The notes: generated by a model not told the origin, from the letters alone. Shown: positions 26,773 to 36,081, numbered from the stretch's first letter. The stretch is 64,000 nt of DNA from Methylobacterium longum (GCF_022179385.1 NZ_BPQS01000007.1:124001-188000); one strand, 5' to 3'. Numbers and translations: made by a program.

Positions 26773-27099
26773 ATGTTGGTCGGATCTGACGAAGGCGCGC
26801 AGAGCGGCGCGAGCGGACCGGCGATGAGTCCGGCCCAGTCGCGGGCGGCCCGGGGCCTGCTCGGCTGGTCCGAAGCCGATCTCGCCGCCAAGGTCGGCGT
26901 CGACGAGAAGCTGGTGCGCGATTTTGAAGGCGGCTACGGCGATCCGCCGAGCGGGCAGATCGAGGCTCTGCGGAGCGCGATGACCACCGCCGGTGCCGTG
27001 TTCACCGACGCTCCGAATGCCGGGGTCCATTTGAGCGAGCGCCGCGGCGCCGACGAGGGAACCCGTCTCGGCGCCCTGACCACCGAGAACGACCGGTAG
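26773..27099 (+). CDS. Small XRE-type HTH DNA-binding protein
   Basis: Protein of 108 residues or shorter. The segment MSPAQSRAARGLLGWSEADL-AAKVGVDEKLVRDFEGG is a Cro/C1-type helix-turn-helix of the kind found in many short Methylobacterium and rhizobial regulators. The C-terminus is polar and unfolded-looking. Starts are possible at 26773 (ATG after GGGAGGG, short spacing) or 26824 (ATG at MSPAQ). No target can be named. Confidence 0.72.
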   Translation: MLVGSDEGAQSGASGPAMSPAQSRAARGLLGWSEADLAAKVGVDEKLVRDFEGGYGDPPSGQIEALRSAMTTAGAVFTDAPNAGVHLSERRGADEGTRLGALTTENDR

Positions 27100-27270
27100 C
27101 GGCGGCGCGGTCGGCCGGTCGCGCCGCTCATGGCGCGTTCAGGCGCCGGAGCCGATAGCGGGCGGATCGACCTGCCTTCCGTTCCGGGAGCGATCCGTGA
27201 CCGAGCCATTCCGCCGCGCCTCCCACGCCTGCGCGTCTCCCGCGCCCGCGACGGTAGCGGCGTCACGTTG

Positions 27271-28008
27271 ATGCGTGCCGACGCCTTTCTCGCCGCCGCC
27301 GACAGGTTGCCGGTCGCGAGCCTCGACGATCTGGCGGGACCCGGTGGCCTCGTGGTCGTCGCCCCGCACCCCGATGACGAGAGCCTGGGCTGCGGCGGCC
27401 TGATCGCTGCGGCGCGGGCGGCCGGGCGGCGCGTGCACCTGATCGTGGTCAGCGACGGTTGCGGGTCCCACACGCAGTCCCGCCTGTACCCGCCCGAGGC
27501 CTTGCGCGCGCTGCGCGAGGCCGAGACCCTGCGGGCCGCGGCGATCCTCGGTCTCCGTCCGGAAGATATCACCTTCCTGCGCCTGCCCGATGCCCATGTG
27601 CCGAGCGCCGGGCCCTCCGCCGAGGCGGCCGCCGAATCGGTCGCGCAGGCGGCCTCCCGGTGCGGTGCGGGCGCGGTGTTCGTGACGTGGCGGCACGATC
27701 CCCATTGCGACCACAGGGCTGCGGCCCTCATCGTTGCGCTGGCCCGTCCCCGCATGCCGGGTGTGCGGGTCTATGAATATCCGGTCTGGGGCTGGACCCT
27801 GCCCCCCGAGACCGAGGTCGGCCCGGAGCCGGCCGGCCTGCGCCTCGACGTCTCCGCGCAGCGCGGAACCAAGGCCCGGGCGGTCGCCGCGCACGAATCC
27901 CAGACCACCAACCTGATCGCGGACGATCCGCAGGGCTTCCGTCTGGAGCCCGCGATGATCGACCGGCTCTGCGGCCCCTACGAGCGCTTCGTGGCGGTAC
28001 CGGCATGA
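27271..28008 (+). CDS. PIG-L family deacetylase
   Basis: Protein of about 245 residues with the zinc-binding motif APHPDDESLGCGG near residues 31-43 and the later RHDPHCDHRAAA segment; these are the metal and catalytic residues of LmbE/PIG-L N-acetylglucosamine deacetylases. ATG 27271 is preferred because the frame upstream to 27130 is low-complexity and unlike the family. The stop overlaps the start of the methyltransferase gene by 4 bp (ATGA), so it is translationally coupled to it, and that gene to the glycosyltransferase. It probably deacetylates an N-acetyl sugar conjugate made or modified by the neighbours. Confidence 0.85.
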   Translation: MRADAFLAAADRLPVASLDDLAGPGGLVVVAPHPDDESLGCGGLIAAARAAGRRVHLIVVSDGCGSHTQSRLYPPEALRALREAETLRAAAILGLRPEDITFLRLPDAHVPSAGPSAEAAAESVAQAASRCGAGAVFVTWRHDPHCDHRAAALIVALARPRMPGVRVYEYPVWGWTLPPETEVGPEPAGLRLDVSAQRGTKARAVAAHESQTTNLIADDPQGFRLEPAMIDRLCGPYERFVAVPA

Positions 28009-28598
28009 GCCGGCGCACCGAGACCGTGCCGGATGATTATTTCGCCGGCATCTACGCCAGCGAAGCCGATCCCTGGCGCTTCACGACCTCGCCCTACGAG
28101 CGCGACAAGTACGCGGCGACGCTCGCATCCCTGCCGCGGGCGCGCTACCGCGCCGCCTTCGAGCCGGCCTGCTCGATCGGCGTCTTCACCCACGCCTTGT
28201 CGGAGCGGTGCGACCACCTGCTCGCGACCGACCCCGTCGCGACGGCCGTGCGGGCCGCGCAGGCCCGTTGCGCCGACCGACCCCATGTCGAGATCCGCCG
28301 GGGGGGCGTGCCGGCCGACTGGCCCGAGGGCCGGTTCGACCTGATCGTGCTGTCCGAGTTCCTGTACTTCCTCGCGCCGGAGGATCTCGCCACGCTGGTG
28401 CGCCGGGTCGGAGGAGCGGTCGAGCCCGGCGGCGACATCGTGCTGGTGCACTGGCTCGGGGAGACCGATTACCCGCACTCGGGCGACGGGGCCGCCGAGG
28501 GTTTCATCGGGTTGGCCGCACCCTTCGCCCGGGTCCTGCACCAGTCTCGGACACCCGAATACCGGATCGACCTGCTGCGCGCAGGGACCGCGCCGTGA
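28005..28598 (+). CDS. NodS-like SAM-dependent methyltransferase
   Basis: Protein of 197 residues. It starts with YFAGIYASEADPWRFTTSPYERDKY, which is characteristic of the NodS/NoeI-like family, then EPACSIGVFTHALSERC (SAM motif I, with GVFT replacing the usual GxGxG) and FDLIVLSEFLYFL. NodS N-methylates deacetylated chito-oligosaccharides in rhizobia; here it follows a PIG-L deacetylase, which would make the free amine it needs. That functional link is inference. It overlaps both neighbours by 4 bp. Confidence 0.85.
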   Translation: MSRRTETVPDDYFAGIYASEADPWRFTTSPYERDKYAATLASLPRARYRAAFEPACSIGVFTHALSERCDHLLATDPVATAVRAAQARCADRPHVEIRRGGVPADWPEGRFDLIVLSEFLYFLAPEDLATLVRRVGGAVEPGGDIVLVHWLGETDYPHSGDGAAEGFIGLAAPFARVLHQSRTPEYRIDLLRAGTAP

Positions 28599-29446
28599 GC
28601 ACGGCGGTCATCACCCTCAACAAGGGCCGGCGCCCGCATCTGACGCGCCTGCTCGAAGGGCTCGGGCGGGGCGCGCCGCCGGATGCCGGCATCGTCGTGG
28701 AGATGGGCGGGGACGACGCGCCCCTGCCCGCCCTGCCCTTCCCGGTGAAGCGCGTCCCGTTCCCGCATCCCGGCCTGCCGCTGGCGGCGGCGCGCAATGC
28801 CGGCCGCCGGGCGGCCACGGCCGACACGCTGATCTTCCTCGACGTGGATTGCATCCCGTCTGCGGGGCTCGTCGCCGGCCTGTCGCGGGCGGTGGCCGAG
28901 CAGGACGGCTTGATCTGCTGCGAGATCGGCTACCTACCGGCCGGAGCGGTCACGGACGGCTGGCAGGAGACCGATCTGGAGCGGCTGGGGCAGCCACACC
29001 CGGTGCGGACGTTCCCACCGGCGGACGCGGTTGCGCCCGCGCCGCAGCCCGGCCTGTTCTGGTCGCTCGCCTTCGCGGTACGCGCCGCCACCTACGACCG
29101 TCTCGGCGGCTTCGACGAGAATTTTACGGGCTACGGGGCCGAGGATACCGACCTCGCCTTCCGGGCCGACGCGGCGGGGGTCCCGATCCTGTTCCTCGGC
29201 GGCCCGCGGGCCTATCACCAGCACCATCCGGGCTACGACCCGCCGCTCCAGCATTTTCGCGACATCGTGGCCAACGCCACGCGGTTTCATGCCCGACACG
29301 GCCTCTGGCCGATGGACGGCTGGCTCGACGGATTCGCTCGGCTGGGGCTGATCGATGCGGACAGGTCCGGGGGGATCATGGTCCGGCGTGGTCCGACGCC
29401 CGAGGAAATGGCGGCGGCACGGCTACCGGACGAGCGGCCGCTCTGA
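28595..29446 (+). CDS. Family 2 glycosyltransferase
   Basis: Protein of 283 residues. The GT2 fold has a donor-binding FLDVDCIPS (DxD type) at about 88-96, NAGRRAA before it, and the acceptor-side GFDENFTGYGAEDTDLAFR with an ED motif. The GTG at 28595 overlaps the methyltransferase stop. With the deacetylase and methyltransferase it forms a three-gene unit, probably for a modified saccharide or glycolipid. No membrane segment is visible, so it is cytoplasmic. Confidence 0.87.
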   Translation: MSTAVITLNKGRRPHLTRLLEGLGRGAPPDAGIVVEMGGDDAPLPALPFPVKRVPFPHPGLPLAAARNAGRRAATADTLIFLDVDCIPSAGLVAGLSRAVAEQDGLICCEIGYLPAGAVTDGWQETDLERLGQPHPVRTFPPADAVAPAPQPGLFWSLAFAVRAATYDRLGGFDENFTGYGAEDTDLAFRADAAGVPILFLGGPRAYHQHHPGYDPPLQHFRDIVANATRFHARHGLWPMDGWLDGFARLGLIDADRSGGIMVRRGPTPEEMAAARLPDERPL

Positions 29447-29546
29447 CGGGATTGCGGCGCGGCCGGTGATCCGGGTCGCGACGCGCTCGTTCTTCCGCGC
29501 CGGCTGCGGCGCGCACAGATCTCCTTTAGGAACAGGCACTCTCTGC

Positions 29547-29660
29547 TCCGCACGCCCCGCCCTCCCCCTCTGCGGGGGAGGGCGAGCGTCGCGGCTTCGC
29601 AAGCTCGTCTCCGCTGATGGAGGCGTGTGGATCCGGCAGCCCTCCCGGGAAGGGAGAGAA
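29547..29660. repeat. Intergenic repeat element, copy C, with perfect hairpin
   Basis: GCCCTCCCCC (29559-29568) and GGGGGAGGGC (29574-29583) form a perfect 10-bp stem with loop TCTGC. A second short palindrome, CCCTCCCGGGAAGGGAG, lies near 29640. It sits between the convergent glycosyltransferase and mcl genes and could act as a terminator. The TCTGCGGGGGAGGG core is shared with the copies at 6.3, 33.6 and 37.9 kb. Confidence 0.6.
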
Positions 29661-29663
29661 CGC

Positions 29664-30635
29664 TCACGCCTTCATGGCATTGGCCTTCTCGATCAGTGCC
29701 TCAGCCATGCGGATCGACGCGATGTCGATGAGGCGCCCATCCAGCGAGACGGCGCCGCGGCCCGCCTTGGCGGCCTCTTCCATGGCCTCCAGGATGCGGC
29801 GGGCCTTGGTGACCTCGGCCTCGGACGGGGTGAAGACCTCGTTGGCGAGATCGATCTGCGACGGGTGGATCGCCCACTTGCCTTCGAATCCGAGGGCGGC
29901 GCAGCGCCGGGCCGCCGAGCGGTAGCCATCGGGATCCGAGAAGTCGCCGAACGGTCCGTCGATCGGACGGAGGCCGTAGGCGCGGCAGGCCACCAGCATG
30001 CGGTTCTGGGCGAACAGCCACGGATCCTGCCAGTGGGTCTGGCGGTTGCCGGCCTCGTCCTTGTCGGTGAGCACCGAGAAGTCCGGGTTCACGCCGCCGA
30101 TCACCGTGGAGCGGGCGCGGGTCGAGGCGGCGTAGTCGGCCACGCCGAAGGACATCGCCTCCAGACGCTTCGACGACTGGGCGATCGCCTCGACATTGGC
30201 CATGCCGAGCGCCGTCTCGATCAGCACCTCGAAGCCGATCTGCTTGTCGCGCTTCTTGGCCTGCTCGATCTGCGTGACCAGCACGTCGATCGCGTAGACG
30301 TCGGCCGGCACGCCGACCTTGGGGATCAGCACCATGTCGAGGCGCGGGCAGGCTTCGACGATGTCGACCACGTCACGATACATGTAGTGCGTGTCGAGAC
30401 CATTGATGCGGATCATCATGGTCTTGCTGCCCCAATCCAGGTCGTTGAGCGCCTGGATGATATTGGTGCGGGCCTTCTCCTTGTCGTCGGGGGCGACCGC
30501 GTCCTCGAGGTCGAGGAAGATCACGTCCGCCGCCGAGGAGGCCGACTTCTCCATGAAGGTCGGGTTCGAGCCGGGGACGGCGAGTTCGGACCGGTGCAGG
30601 CGCGGCTTGGCCTGCTGGATCAGGGTGAAACTCAT
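29664..30635 (-). CDS. mcl: Malyl-CoA lyase
   Basis: Protein of 323 residues nearly matching the M. extorquens enzyme from memory (MSFTLIQQAKPRLHRSELAV). It cleaves malyl-CoA to glyoxylate and acetyl-CoA in the serine cycle and belongs to the HpcH/CitE family. Visible motifs are FLDLEDAVAP (metal-binding Glu/Asp), GFEVLIETALGMANVEAIA, and GKWAIHPSQID. The ATG at 30635 is followed by the standard N-terminus; upstream frame extension is non-homologous. It is the last gene of the cluster, 193 bp after ppc. Confidence 0.96.
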   Translation of the reverse strand: MSFTLIQQAKPRLHRSELAVPGSNPTFMEKSASSAADVIFLDLEDAVAPDDKEKARTNIIQALNDLDWGSKTMMIRINGLDTHYMYRDVVDIVEACPRLDMVLIPKVGVPADVYAIDVLVTQIEQAKKRDKQIGFEVLIETALGMANVEAIAQSSKRLEAMSFGVADYAASTRARSTVIGGVNPDFSVLTDKDEAGNRQTHWQDPWLFAQNRMLVACRAYGLRPIDGPFGDFSDPDGYRSAARRCAALGFEGKWAIHPSQIDLANEVFTPSEAEVTKARRILEAMEEAAKAGRGAVSLDGRLIDIASIRMAEALIEKANAMKA

Positions 30636-30828
30636 GGATGTTCCTCTCTCTGTGTGTCGGTTCTGATGCCGTTGCGGGGTAGGACCCGCCCAGCGGTGAA
30701 GATGGCGCTCGCGTCGCGTGGCGACAGGGCGCACGGCGGCGTTTCAGAGGGCGTCCTCAGCTCGCAACACCTGCGCGCGCCCTTCCCCGGCAAGGCAGAG
30801 GGCCTGCGCGTGCGGGTGCCCGATCGCC

Positions 30829-33579
30829 TCATCCCGTCGCCCCGAAACCGACCGCGATGCAGTTGATCGACAGGAGCAGGGCCGACTTGACCGCTTCGCG
30901 CCGGTCCTCGTCGGTCTCGGCGCGGTACCGGGCGAGCAGTTCGACCTGCTCGCGGCCGACCTGGTTGATGGTCGGCAACCGGCCCTTCAGGCGGTCGCGG
31001 AACAAGGGGAAGCGCTCGGCCAGGTCGGTGCCGCCGCTCACCCGCAGGACCATCTCCCGGGTGAGCGCGTATTCGGCCTCGATCATGCCGAAGATCCGGT
31101 CCCGGACGCCGGCATCCGGCACCAGGCCGGCATAGGCGCGGGCGATGTCGAGATCGACCATCATCAGGGTCTTCTCGACCTCATCGAGGACGAGGCGCAG
31201 CACCCGGGATTCCTGGAACAGCCGCTTGAGCGTCGCCTCGCCCTCCCGGCCGCGCACGTCGAGGAAGCTCGCCAGCCCCGAGCCGACCCCGTACCAGCCG
31301 GTGATCACGTGCCGGTTCTGGGACCACGCGAACACCCACGGGATCGCCCGCAGGTCCGAGAGCGAGCGTGCGCCGAAACGCCGGGCCGGACGCGAGCCGA
31401 TGTTCAGGAGCGCGATCTCGTCGAGCGGGCTCGCGGCCTGGAAGTAGTCGACGAGGCCGTCGGTCTGGAGAAGCTGGACATAGGCGGCCCGGGACGCACC
31501 GGCCAGGGCCTCCAGGGCGTCGTCGTGGCCGGGCCCCGCCCGCTCACCGTCGCCGGCCAGCGCGTGCTCGAACACCGAGGCCGCCAGCAGCTCCATCTGG
31601 TAGGCGGCGGTGCCGCGGTTGGCGTACTTGAACGAGACGACCTCGCCCTGCTCCGTGGTGCGGAACCGGCCGCGGATCGAGCCCGGCGGCTGGGCCATGA
31701 TGCCCCGGTGGGTCGGGACGCCGCCGCGGCTCACCGAGCCGCCGCGCCCGTGGAAGAAGGCGATCCCGACGCCGAGTTCCTCCCCCAGCCGGGTCAGCTT
31801 GCTCTGCGCCTTGTACAGCTCCCAGTTGGCGGCGACGAAGCCACCGTCCTTGTTGGAGTCGGAGTAGCCGATCATCACCTCCTGCACCCCGCCCTGCCAG
31901 CGGGTGGAGCGGCGCACGACCGGCACGTTGAGCAGCGCCCGCATGATCGCCGGAGCGGCGCGCAGGTCGTCGATCGTCTCGAACAGCGGCACGATCGGCA
32001 GCGGGCAGATCTCGGTGCCGGCCGCATCGAGGAACACCCCCGCCTCCTTGGCGAGCAAGTAGGCGCCCAGCACGTCCTCCACCGAACGGGTCATCGACAG
32101 CACGAAGGCGCCGAACGCCTCGCGATCGAGGGCCTCGCGCATCTCGGCGACCAGGGCGAAGGTGGCGAGCGTCTCCCGCGCGGCGTCGGGCAGATCCTCG
32201 AACGACCGCTCCGGATCGCGCGGCCGGGCCAGTTCCGTGTCGAGCCACTGGCGCCACCCGGCCGAGCCGAGGGCCGGCGGTTCGCCTTCGCCGTTGCGCT
32301 GGCGCCAGAGGGCGTGGAGCGTATCGGTGGTCCGGGTCGTGTTCTCGCGCAGGTCCAGGCGGACCGTCGAGAACCGGAAGATCTCCACCATCCGCCGAAC
32401 GGGCCGGACCAGGTCGCGGGCGAGCGCCGCGCACTTGGCCTCCGCCAAGCCGCGCTCCAGAACGCGCAGGTCTTCGATCAGCCCGTCCGCGCTGGCGTAG
32501 TCGGGGCCGGACGGGTGCTCGCCCTCGTTTCGGGCGATCGTCGCCTCGATCTTGCGCGAGACGCAGCTCAGGTACTGGCGGTAGGGCTCGCCGGGATTGC
32601 GCCGGGTGATCGCCCGCTCCTGCCCGCTCTCGGCGAGTTGCCGATCGAGTTCCGCGCGGAAACTTTCCGGGAGCGGCAGGGAGCGCTCGGTGAGCGACAG
32701 GGTCCGGCCCAGCTCGCGCACGCCATCCTGGTAGCGGGTGAGCGAGGCCAGCGCGTTGCGGTGGAGGGTCTGCCGGGTCACCGCGGCCGTCACGTAGGGA
32801 TTGCCGTCCCGGTCACCCCCGATCCAAGACCCGAACTGGAAGAAGGGCGGCACTTTGAAGTCCGTGCCCGGATAGGTCTCGGCGAGCGTCTCCTCCAGGG
32901 TCTCCAGAGTCTCGGGCAGCATCTCGAACAGGGTCTCGTCGAAGAAATGCAGCCCCCAGGCCACCTCCCGCTCGACGGTCGCCTTCTCCAGATGCAGTTC
33001 GCCCGTCATCCAGACCAGCTCGATCTGGTCGCGCAGCTCGTTCATGAGCCCGTTGCGCTCACGATCGGTCCAGCGCGGCATCTCCAGCTCGCGCAGCACG
33101 AGGTAAATCCGCCGGAACTTCTCGAGGACCGTCACCCGCTTGCCCTCGGTCGGATGGGCGGTGAGCGTCGGCCGGATGCGCAGATCGCTGAGCAGCGCCT
33201 GGATCTTCTCAGGGGGCACCCCCTGCTTGCGGGCGTCGGAAAAAACCTTGGCGAAGGAGCCGCCGAGCGCGGCACGGCCCTCCGTGCGCTCCACGTGGCG
33301 ACGGCGGCGCATCGCGGCGTTCTGCTCGGCGATGGAGATCAGCTGGAACCAGATGCCCTGCACCTGCAGGGCACGCGCCAGCATCTGCGGCGAGAAACGC
33401 GAGATGTCGGCCGTGCCGTGCAGCACCGCCTCAAGGTCGGGATCGTGACGGCGGGCGACGTCGAGCAGCGCCTGGAACAGGATGTCCAGCGCCTGCTCCG
33501 ACGACGTGCCGACGATCACCGGCGGCGCGAAGGCCGTGGCATCGACGAGGCCGGGGGTTGCATGAAGGGTACGGGTCAT
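30829..33579 (-). CDS. ppc: Phosphoenolpyruvate carboxylase
   Basis: Protein of 916 residues. It adds bicarbonate to PEP to make oxaloacetate, the carboxylating step of the serine cycle. Motifs: LTAHPTEGKR with catalytic His142, GSWIGGDRDGNP, GYSDSNKDGG, and FHGRGGSVSRGG, the substrate loop. The length is normal for bacterial PEPC. The C-terminus ends in CIAVGFGATG rather than the usual QNTG, a variation also expected in the serine-cycle isoform. The ATG at 33579 was chosen; the frame runs on to 33942 through a repeat element. Confidence 0.96.
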   Translation of the reverse strand: MTRTLHATPGLVDATAFAPPVIVGTSSEQALDILFQALLDVARRHDPDLEAVLHGTADISRFSPQMLARALQVQGIWFQLISIAEQNAAMRRRRHVERTEGRAALGGSFAKVFSDARKQGVPPEKIQALLSDLRIRPTLTAHPTEGKRVTVLEKFRRIYLVLRELEMPRWTDRERNGLMNELRDQIELVWMTGELHLEKATVEREVAWGLHFFDETLFEMLPETLETLEETLAETYPGTDFKVPPFFQFGSWIGGDRDGNPYVTAAVTRQTLHRNALASLTRYQDGVRELGRTLSLTERSLPLPESFRAELDRQLAESGQERAITRRNPGEPYRQYLSCVSRKIEATIARNEGEHPSGPDYASADGLIEDLRVLERGLAEAKCAALARDLVRPVRRMVEIFRFSTVRLDLRENTTRTTDTLHALWRQRNGEGEPPALGSAGWRQWLDTELARPRDPERSFEDLPDAARETLATFALVAEMREALDREAFGAFVLSMTRSVEDVLGAYLLAKEAGVFLDAAGTEICPLPIVPLFETIDDLRAAPAIMRALLNVPVVRRSTRWQGGVQEVMIGYSDSNKDGGFVAANWELYKAQSKLTRLGEELGVGIAFFHGRGGSVSRGGVPTHRGIMAQPPGSIRGRFRTTEQGEVVSFKYANRGTAAYQMELLAASVFEHALAGDGERAGPGHDDALEALAGASRAAYVQLLQTDGLVDYFQAASPLDEIALLNIGSRPARRFGARSLSDLRAIPWVFAWSQNRHVITGWYGVGSGLASFLDVRGREGEATLKRLFQESRVLRLVLDEVEKTLMMVDLDIARAYAGLVPDAGVRDRIFGMIEAEYALTREMVLRVSGGTDLAERFPLFRDRLKGRLPTINQVGREQVELLARYRAETDEDRREAVKSALLLSINCIAVGFGATG

Positions 33580-33624
33580 AGGGCCACCTCGTGGCACAGG
33601 GTACTTCCAGGGGTCGGCGCGACG

Positions 33625-33800
33625 CACCCGCCCTTCCCCTCTGCGGGGACGGGTGGCCACTGCGTCAGCAGCGGTCGGGAGAGGGGGGCGCCCTGTCCGG
33701 AGAGGTCGCGACGGGAGCCGAAGCCCGCACCGTCGCGCTGCCCCTCTCCCGCCCCGCCTCCGCGGGGTCCCCTCCCCCGTACAGGGGAGGGCTGAGATGC
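33625..33800. repeat. Intergenic repeat element, copy D, between mtkB and ppc
   Basis: The 223-bp gap holds CCCTTCCCCTCTGCGGGGAC near 33631 and a hairpin CCCTCCCC (33770-33777) with GGGGAGGG (33784-33791). Between them are further C/G-runs (GGGAGAGGGGGG, CCCCTCTCCCGCCCC) that can pair. It lies within what is otherwise a compact operon and may cause attenuation or RNA processing between mtkB and ppc. Confidence 0.55.
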
Positions 33801-33802
33801 GG

Positions 33803-34693
33803 CTACGCCGCCCGGGCCAGCACGTCGGCCACCGTCTGACCGAAGCTGCCCGGATCCGGCGCCACCGTGAGACCATACGAGCGCATGATCTCGGCCTTCT
33901 CGGCGGCGCTGTCGCCGGCCGCCGAGATGATCGCCCCGGCATGGCCCATGCGCCGGCCCTTCGGCGCCGTGAGCCCGGCCACGAAGCCGATCACCGGCTT
34001 CGACATGTTCTCGCGGATCCAGGCCGAGGCCTCGGCCTCCTGCGGGCCGCCGATCTCGCCGATCATCAGCACCGCCTCCGTGTCCGGATCGGTCTCGAAC
34101 AGGGCGAGGTGGTCGAGGAACGACGAGCCGTTGATCGGGTCGCCGCCGATGCCCACCGAGGTCGAGATGCCGAGGCCGAGTTCCTTGAGCTGCGAGGCGG
34201 CTTCGTAGCCCAGCGTCCCCGAGCGGGAGATCACCCCGACATTGCCCTGCAGGTAGATGTGGCCGGGCATGATGCCGAGCATCGACTTGCCGGGCGAGAT
34301 GATGCCCGCGCAGTTCGGGCCGACCACCATCGTCCGCTTCTCCTTGGGGTAGCGGTAGAGGTAGCGCTTCACCCGCATCATGTCCTGGGCCGGGATGCCG
34401 TCGGTGATCGAGCAGACCAGACGCAGGCCGGCATCGGCCGCCTCCATGATGGCGTCCGCCGCGAAGGGTGGCGCCACGAAGGTGATCGAGGTGGTGGCCC
34501 CGGTCGCCGCCACCGCCTCCTTGACGGTGTTGAACACCGGCAGGCCGAGATGGGTGCGCCCGCCCTTGCCGGGCGTGACGCCGCCGACGACGTTCGAGCC
34601 GTATTCCAGCATCTCCTTGGCGTGGAAGGTGCCCTTGTCGCCCGTGATGCCCTGGACGATGATCGGGGTGGTCTCGTCGATGAGAATGCTCAT
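33803..34693 (-). CDS. mtkB: Malate thiokinase small (alpha) subunit
   Basis: Protein of 296 residues related to SucD. With MtkA it ligates CoA to malate using ATP. It has the CoA-binding Rossmann part (VQGITGDKGTFHA), GPNCAGIISPG, and the phosphohistidine His251 in GRRMGHAGAIIS. It starts 16 bp after mtkA, in the same operon. The length and motifs are standard. Confidence 0.96.
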   Translation of the reverse strand: MSILIDETTPIIVQGITGDKGTFHAKEMLEYGSNVVGGVTPGKGGRTHLGLPVFNTVKEAVAATGATTSITFVAPPFAADAIMEAADAGLRLVCSITDGIPAQDMMRVKRYLYRYPKEKRTMVVGPNCAGIISPGKSMLGIMPGHIYLQGNVGVISRSGTLGYEAASQLKELGLGISTSVGIGGDPINGSSFLDHLALFETDPDTEAVLMIGEIGGPQEAEASAWIRENMSKPVIGFVAGLTAPKGRRMGHAGAIISAAGDSAAEKAEIMRSYGLTVAPDPGSFGQTVADVLARAA

Positions 34694-34709
34694 GGCGCGG
34701 TCTCCCCTT

Positions 34710-35888
34710 TCAGTGCTGCGTCTTGGCGGCGGCGCAGGCTTCGACCGCCTTCCTGGCCGCCTCCGACAGGGTGTCGGCGGTGATCAGGTCGAGGCCGCTC
34801 TCGGCCAGGATCTTCTTGCCGGCCTCCACGTTCGTGCCGGCGAGGCGGACCACCAGGGGCACGTCGATCTTGACCTCGCGGGCCGCCTGGATGACGCCCT
34901 CCGCGACCCAGTCGCAGCGGTTGATGCCGGCGAAGATGTTGACCAGGATCGCCTTGACGTTGCGGTCCGAGAGGACGAGCCGGAAGGCCGTGGCGACCCG
35001 CTCCGGGGAGGCACCGCCGCCGACATCCAGGAAGTTCGCCGGCTCGCCGCCCGCGTGCTTGATCATGTCCATGGTGGCCATGGCCAGTCCGGCGCCGTTG
35101 ACGATGCAGCCGATCTCGCCCTCGAGGCCGATGTAGCTGAGGTTGTGCTCGGCGGCCTGGGCCTCGCGGGGATCGCCCTGGGACGGGTCGTGCATGTCGG
35201 CGATGCCCGGCCGGCGGAACATGGCGTTGTCGTCGAAGCTCATCTTGGCATCGAGCGCCAGCACGCGGTCGTCCTTAGTGACGACGAGCGGGTTGATCTC
35301 CAGCATGGTGCCGTCGCAGTCGCGGAACGCCCGGTAGGCGTTCATGATGGTCTTCACCGCGGCCGAGACCTGCTTGATGTTGAGCCCGAGCTGGAAGGCG
35401 ATCTCGCGGGCCTGGAATTGCTGCAGGCCCACCGCCGGCTCGACCACGACCTGGATGAGCGATTCCGGCTCCTTGGCGGCGATCTCCTCGATGTCCATGC
35501 CGCCGCGCTGACTGGCGATGACGCGGACGCGCTCGGCCTTCCGGTCGAGGACGTAGCCGAGGTAGAGCTCGCGCTCGAAGGGATCGGCGGTCTCCACGTA
35601 GACCCGCTGCACCGGCTTGCCCTCGGGGCCGGTCTGGATGGTGACGAGGCGCTTGCCGAGGAGGTCCTTGGCGGCGTCGCGGACCTCGTTGTAGGTCCGG
35701 CACAGCTTGATGCCGCCGGCCTTGCCGCGGGCGCCCGCATGGATCTGAGCCTTCACGGCCCAGAACGAGCCGCCGAGTTCGGTGGCGGCGTAGACCGCCT
35801 GATCCGGGCTGAACGCGATGGCGCCTTTGGGGACGGCCACGCCGAAGCTCGCAAGCAGCTCTTTGGCCTGATACTCGTGGACATCCAT
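34710..35888 (-). CDS. mtkA: Malate thiokinase large (beta) subunit
   Basis: Protein of 392 residues, ATP-grasp fold related to SucC. It opens [20 protein letters not shown], with [16 protein letters not shown] in the nucleotide-binding domain and [12 protein letters not shown] and [17 protein letters not shown] in the ligase domain. It makes malyl-CoA with MtkB in the serine cycle. An AT-rich region with hairpins lies upstream and a terminator separates it from fchA, so mtkA may have its own promoter. Confidence 0.96.
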   Translation of the reverse strand: MDVHEYQAKELLASFGVAVPKGAIAFSPDQAVYAATELGGSFWAVKAQIHAGARGKAGGIKLCRTYNEVRDAAKDLLGKRLVTIQTGPEGKPVQRVYVETADPFERELYLGYVLDRKAERVRVIASQRGGMDIEEIAAKEPESLIQVVVEPAVGLQQFQAREIAFQLGLNIKQVSAAVKTIMNAYRAFRDCDGTMLEINPLVVTKDDRVLALDAKMSFDDNAMFRRPGIADMHDPSQGDPREAQAAEHNLSYIGLEGEIGCIVNGAGLAMATMDMIKHAGGEPANFLDVGGGASPERVATAFRLVLSDRNVKAILVNIFAGINRCDWVAEGVIQAAREVKIDVPLVVRLAGTNVEAGKKILAESGLDLITADTLSEAARKAVEACAAAKTQH

Positions 35889-35924
35889 TCGGCGCCTCCT
35901 CCGCGGTTCGTTGCCGCCGTTGAT

Positions 35925-36043
35925 GCGCTGTACTTTAGTTGAGTCGAAAGATTACGCCCGTCAAATTTTTTGATCCGTCGCTTCACGACGACTTTTTCGC
36001 AATCGCAACACAGATCGAATTCGATGCTGCAACGCAGCATACT
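35925..36043 (-). promoter_or_regulatory. AT-rich candidate control region upstream of mtkA
   Basis: About 120 bp unusually rich in A/T for this genome, including TCAAATTTTTTGA. It contains a perfect 12-bp palindrome ATCGAATTCGAT (36014-36025) and a hairpin ATGCTGC-AAC-GCAGCAT (36023-36039). On the minus strand TTGACG is a candidate -35 with a poor -10 about 17 bp on. Its place just after the fchA terminator suggests a secondary promoter for mtkA-mtkB-ppc-mcl. The palindrome could be a LysR-type site (QscR regulates this cluster in M. extorquens), which is inference. Confidence 0.4.
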
Positions 36044-36081
36044 GAAAAACAACGAGGCCGGGGCAAGATGCACCCGGCCTC
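36044..36081 (-). terminator. Rho-independent terminator after fchA
   Basis: On the minus strand GAGGCCGGG (36081-36073) pairs with CCCGGCCTC (36062-36054), a perfect 9-bp stem with a 10-nt loop, followed by GTTGTTTTTC. It lies 45 bp beyond the fchA stop, and is the clearest intrinsic terminator of the window. It would end the sgaA-hprA-mtdA-fchA message. Confidence 0.75.

Noticed and set aside
33580-33942. Extension of ppc upstream to 33942
   Set aside because: The additional 121 residues come from a repeat element and lack PEPC similarity; ATG 33579 gives the normal N-terminus.
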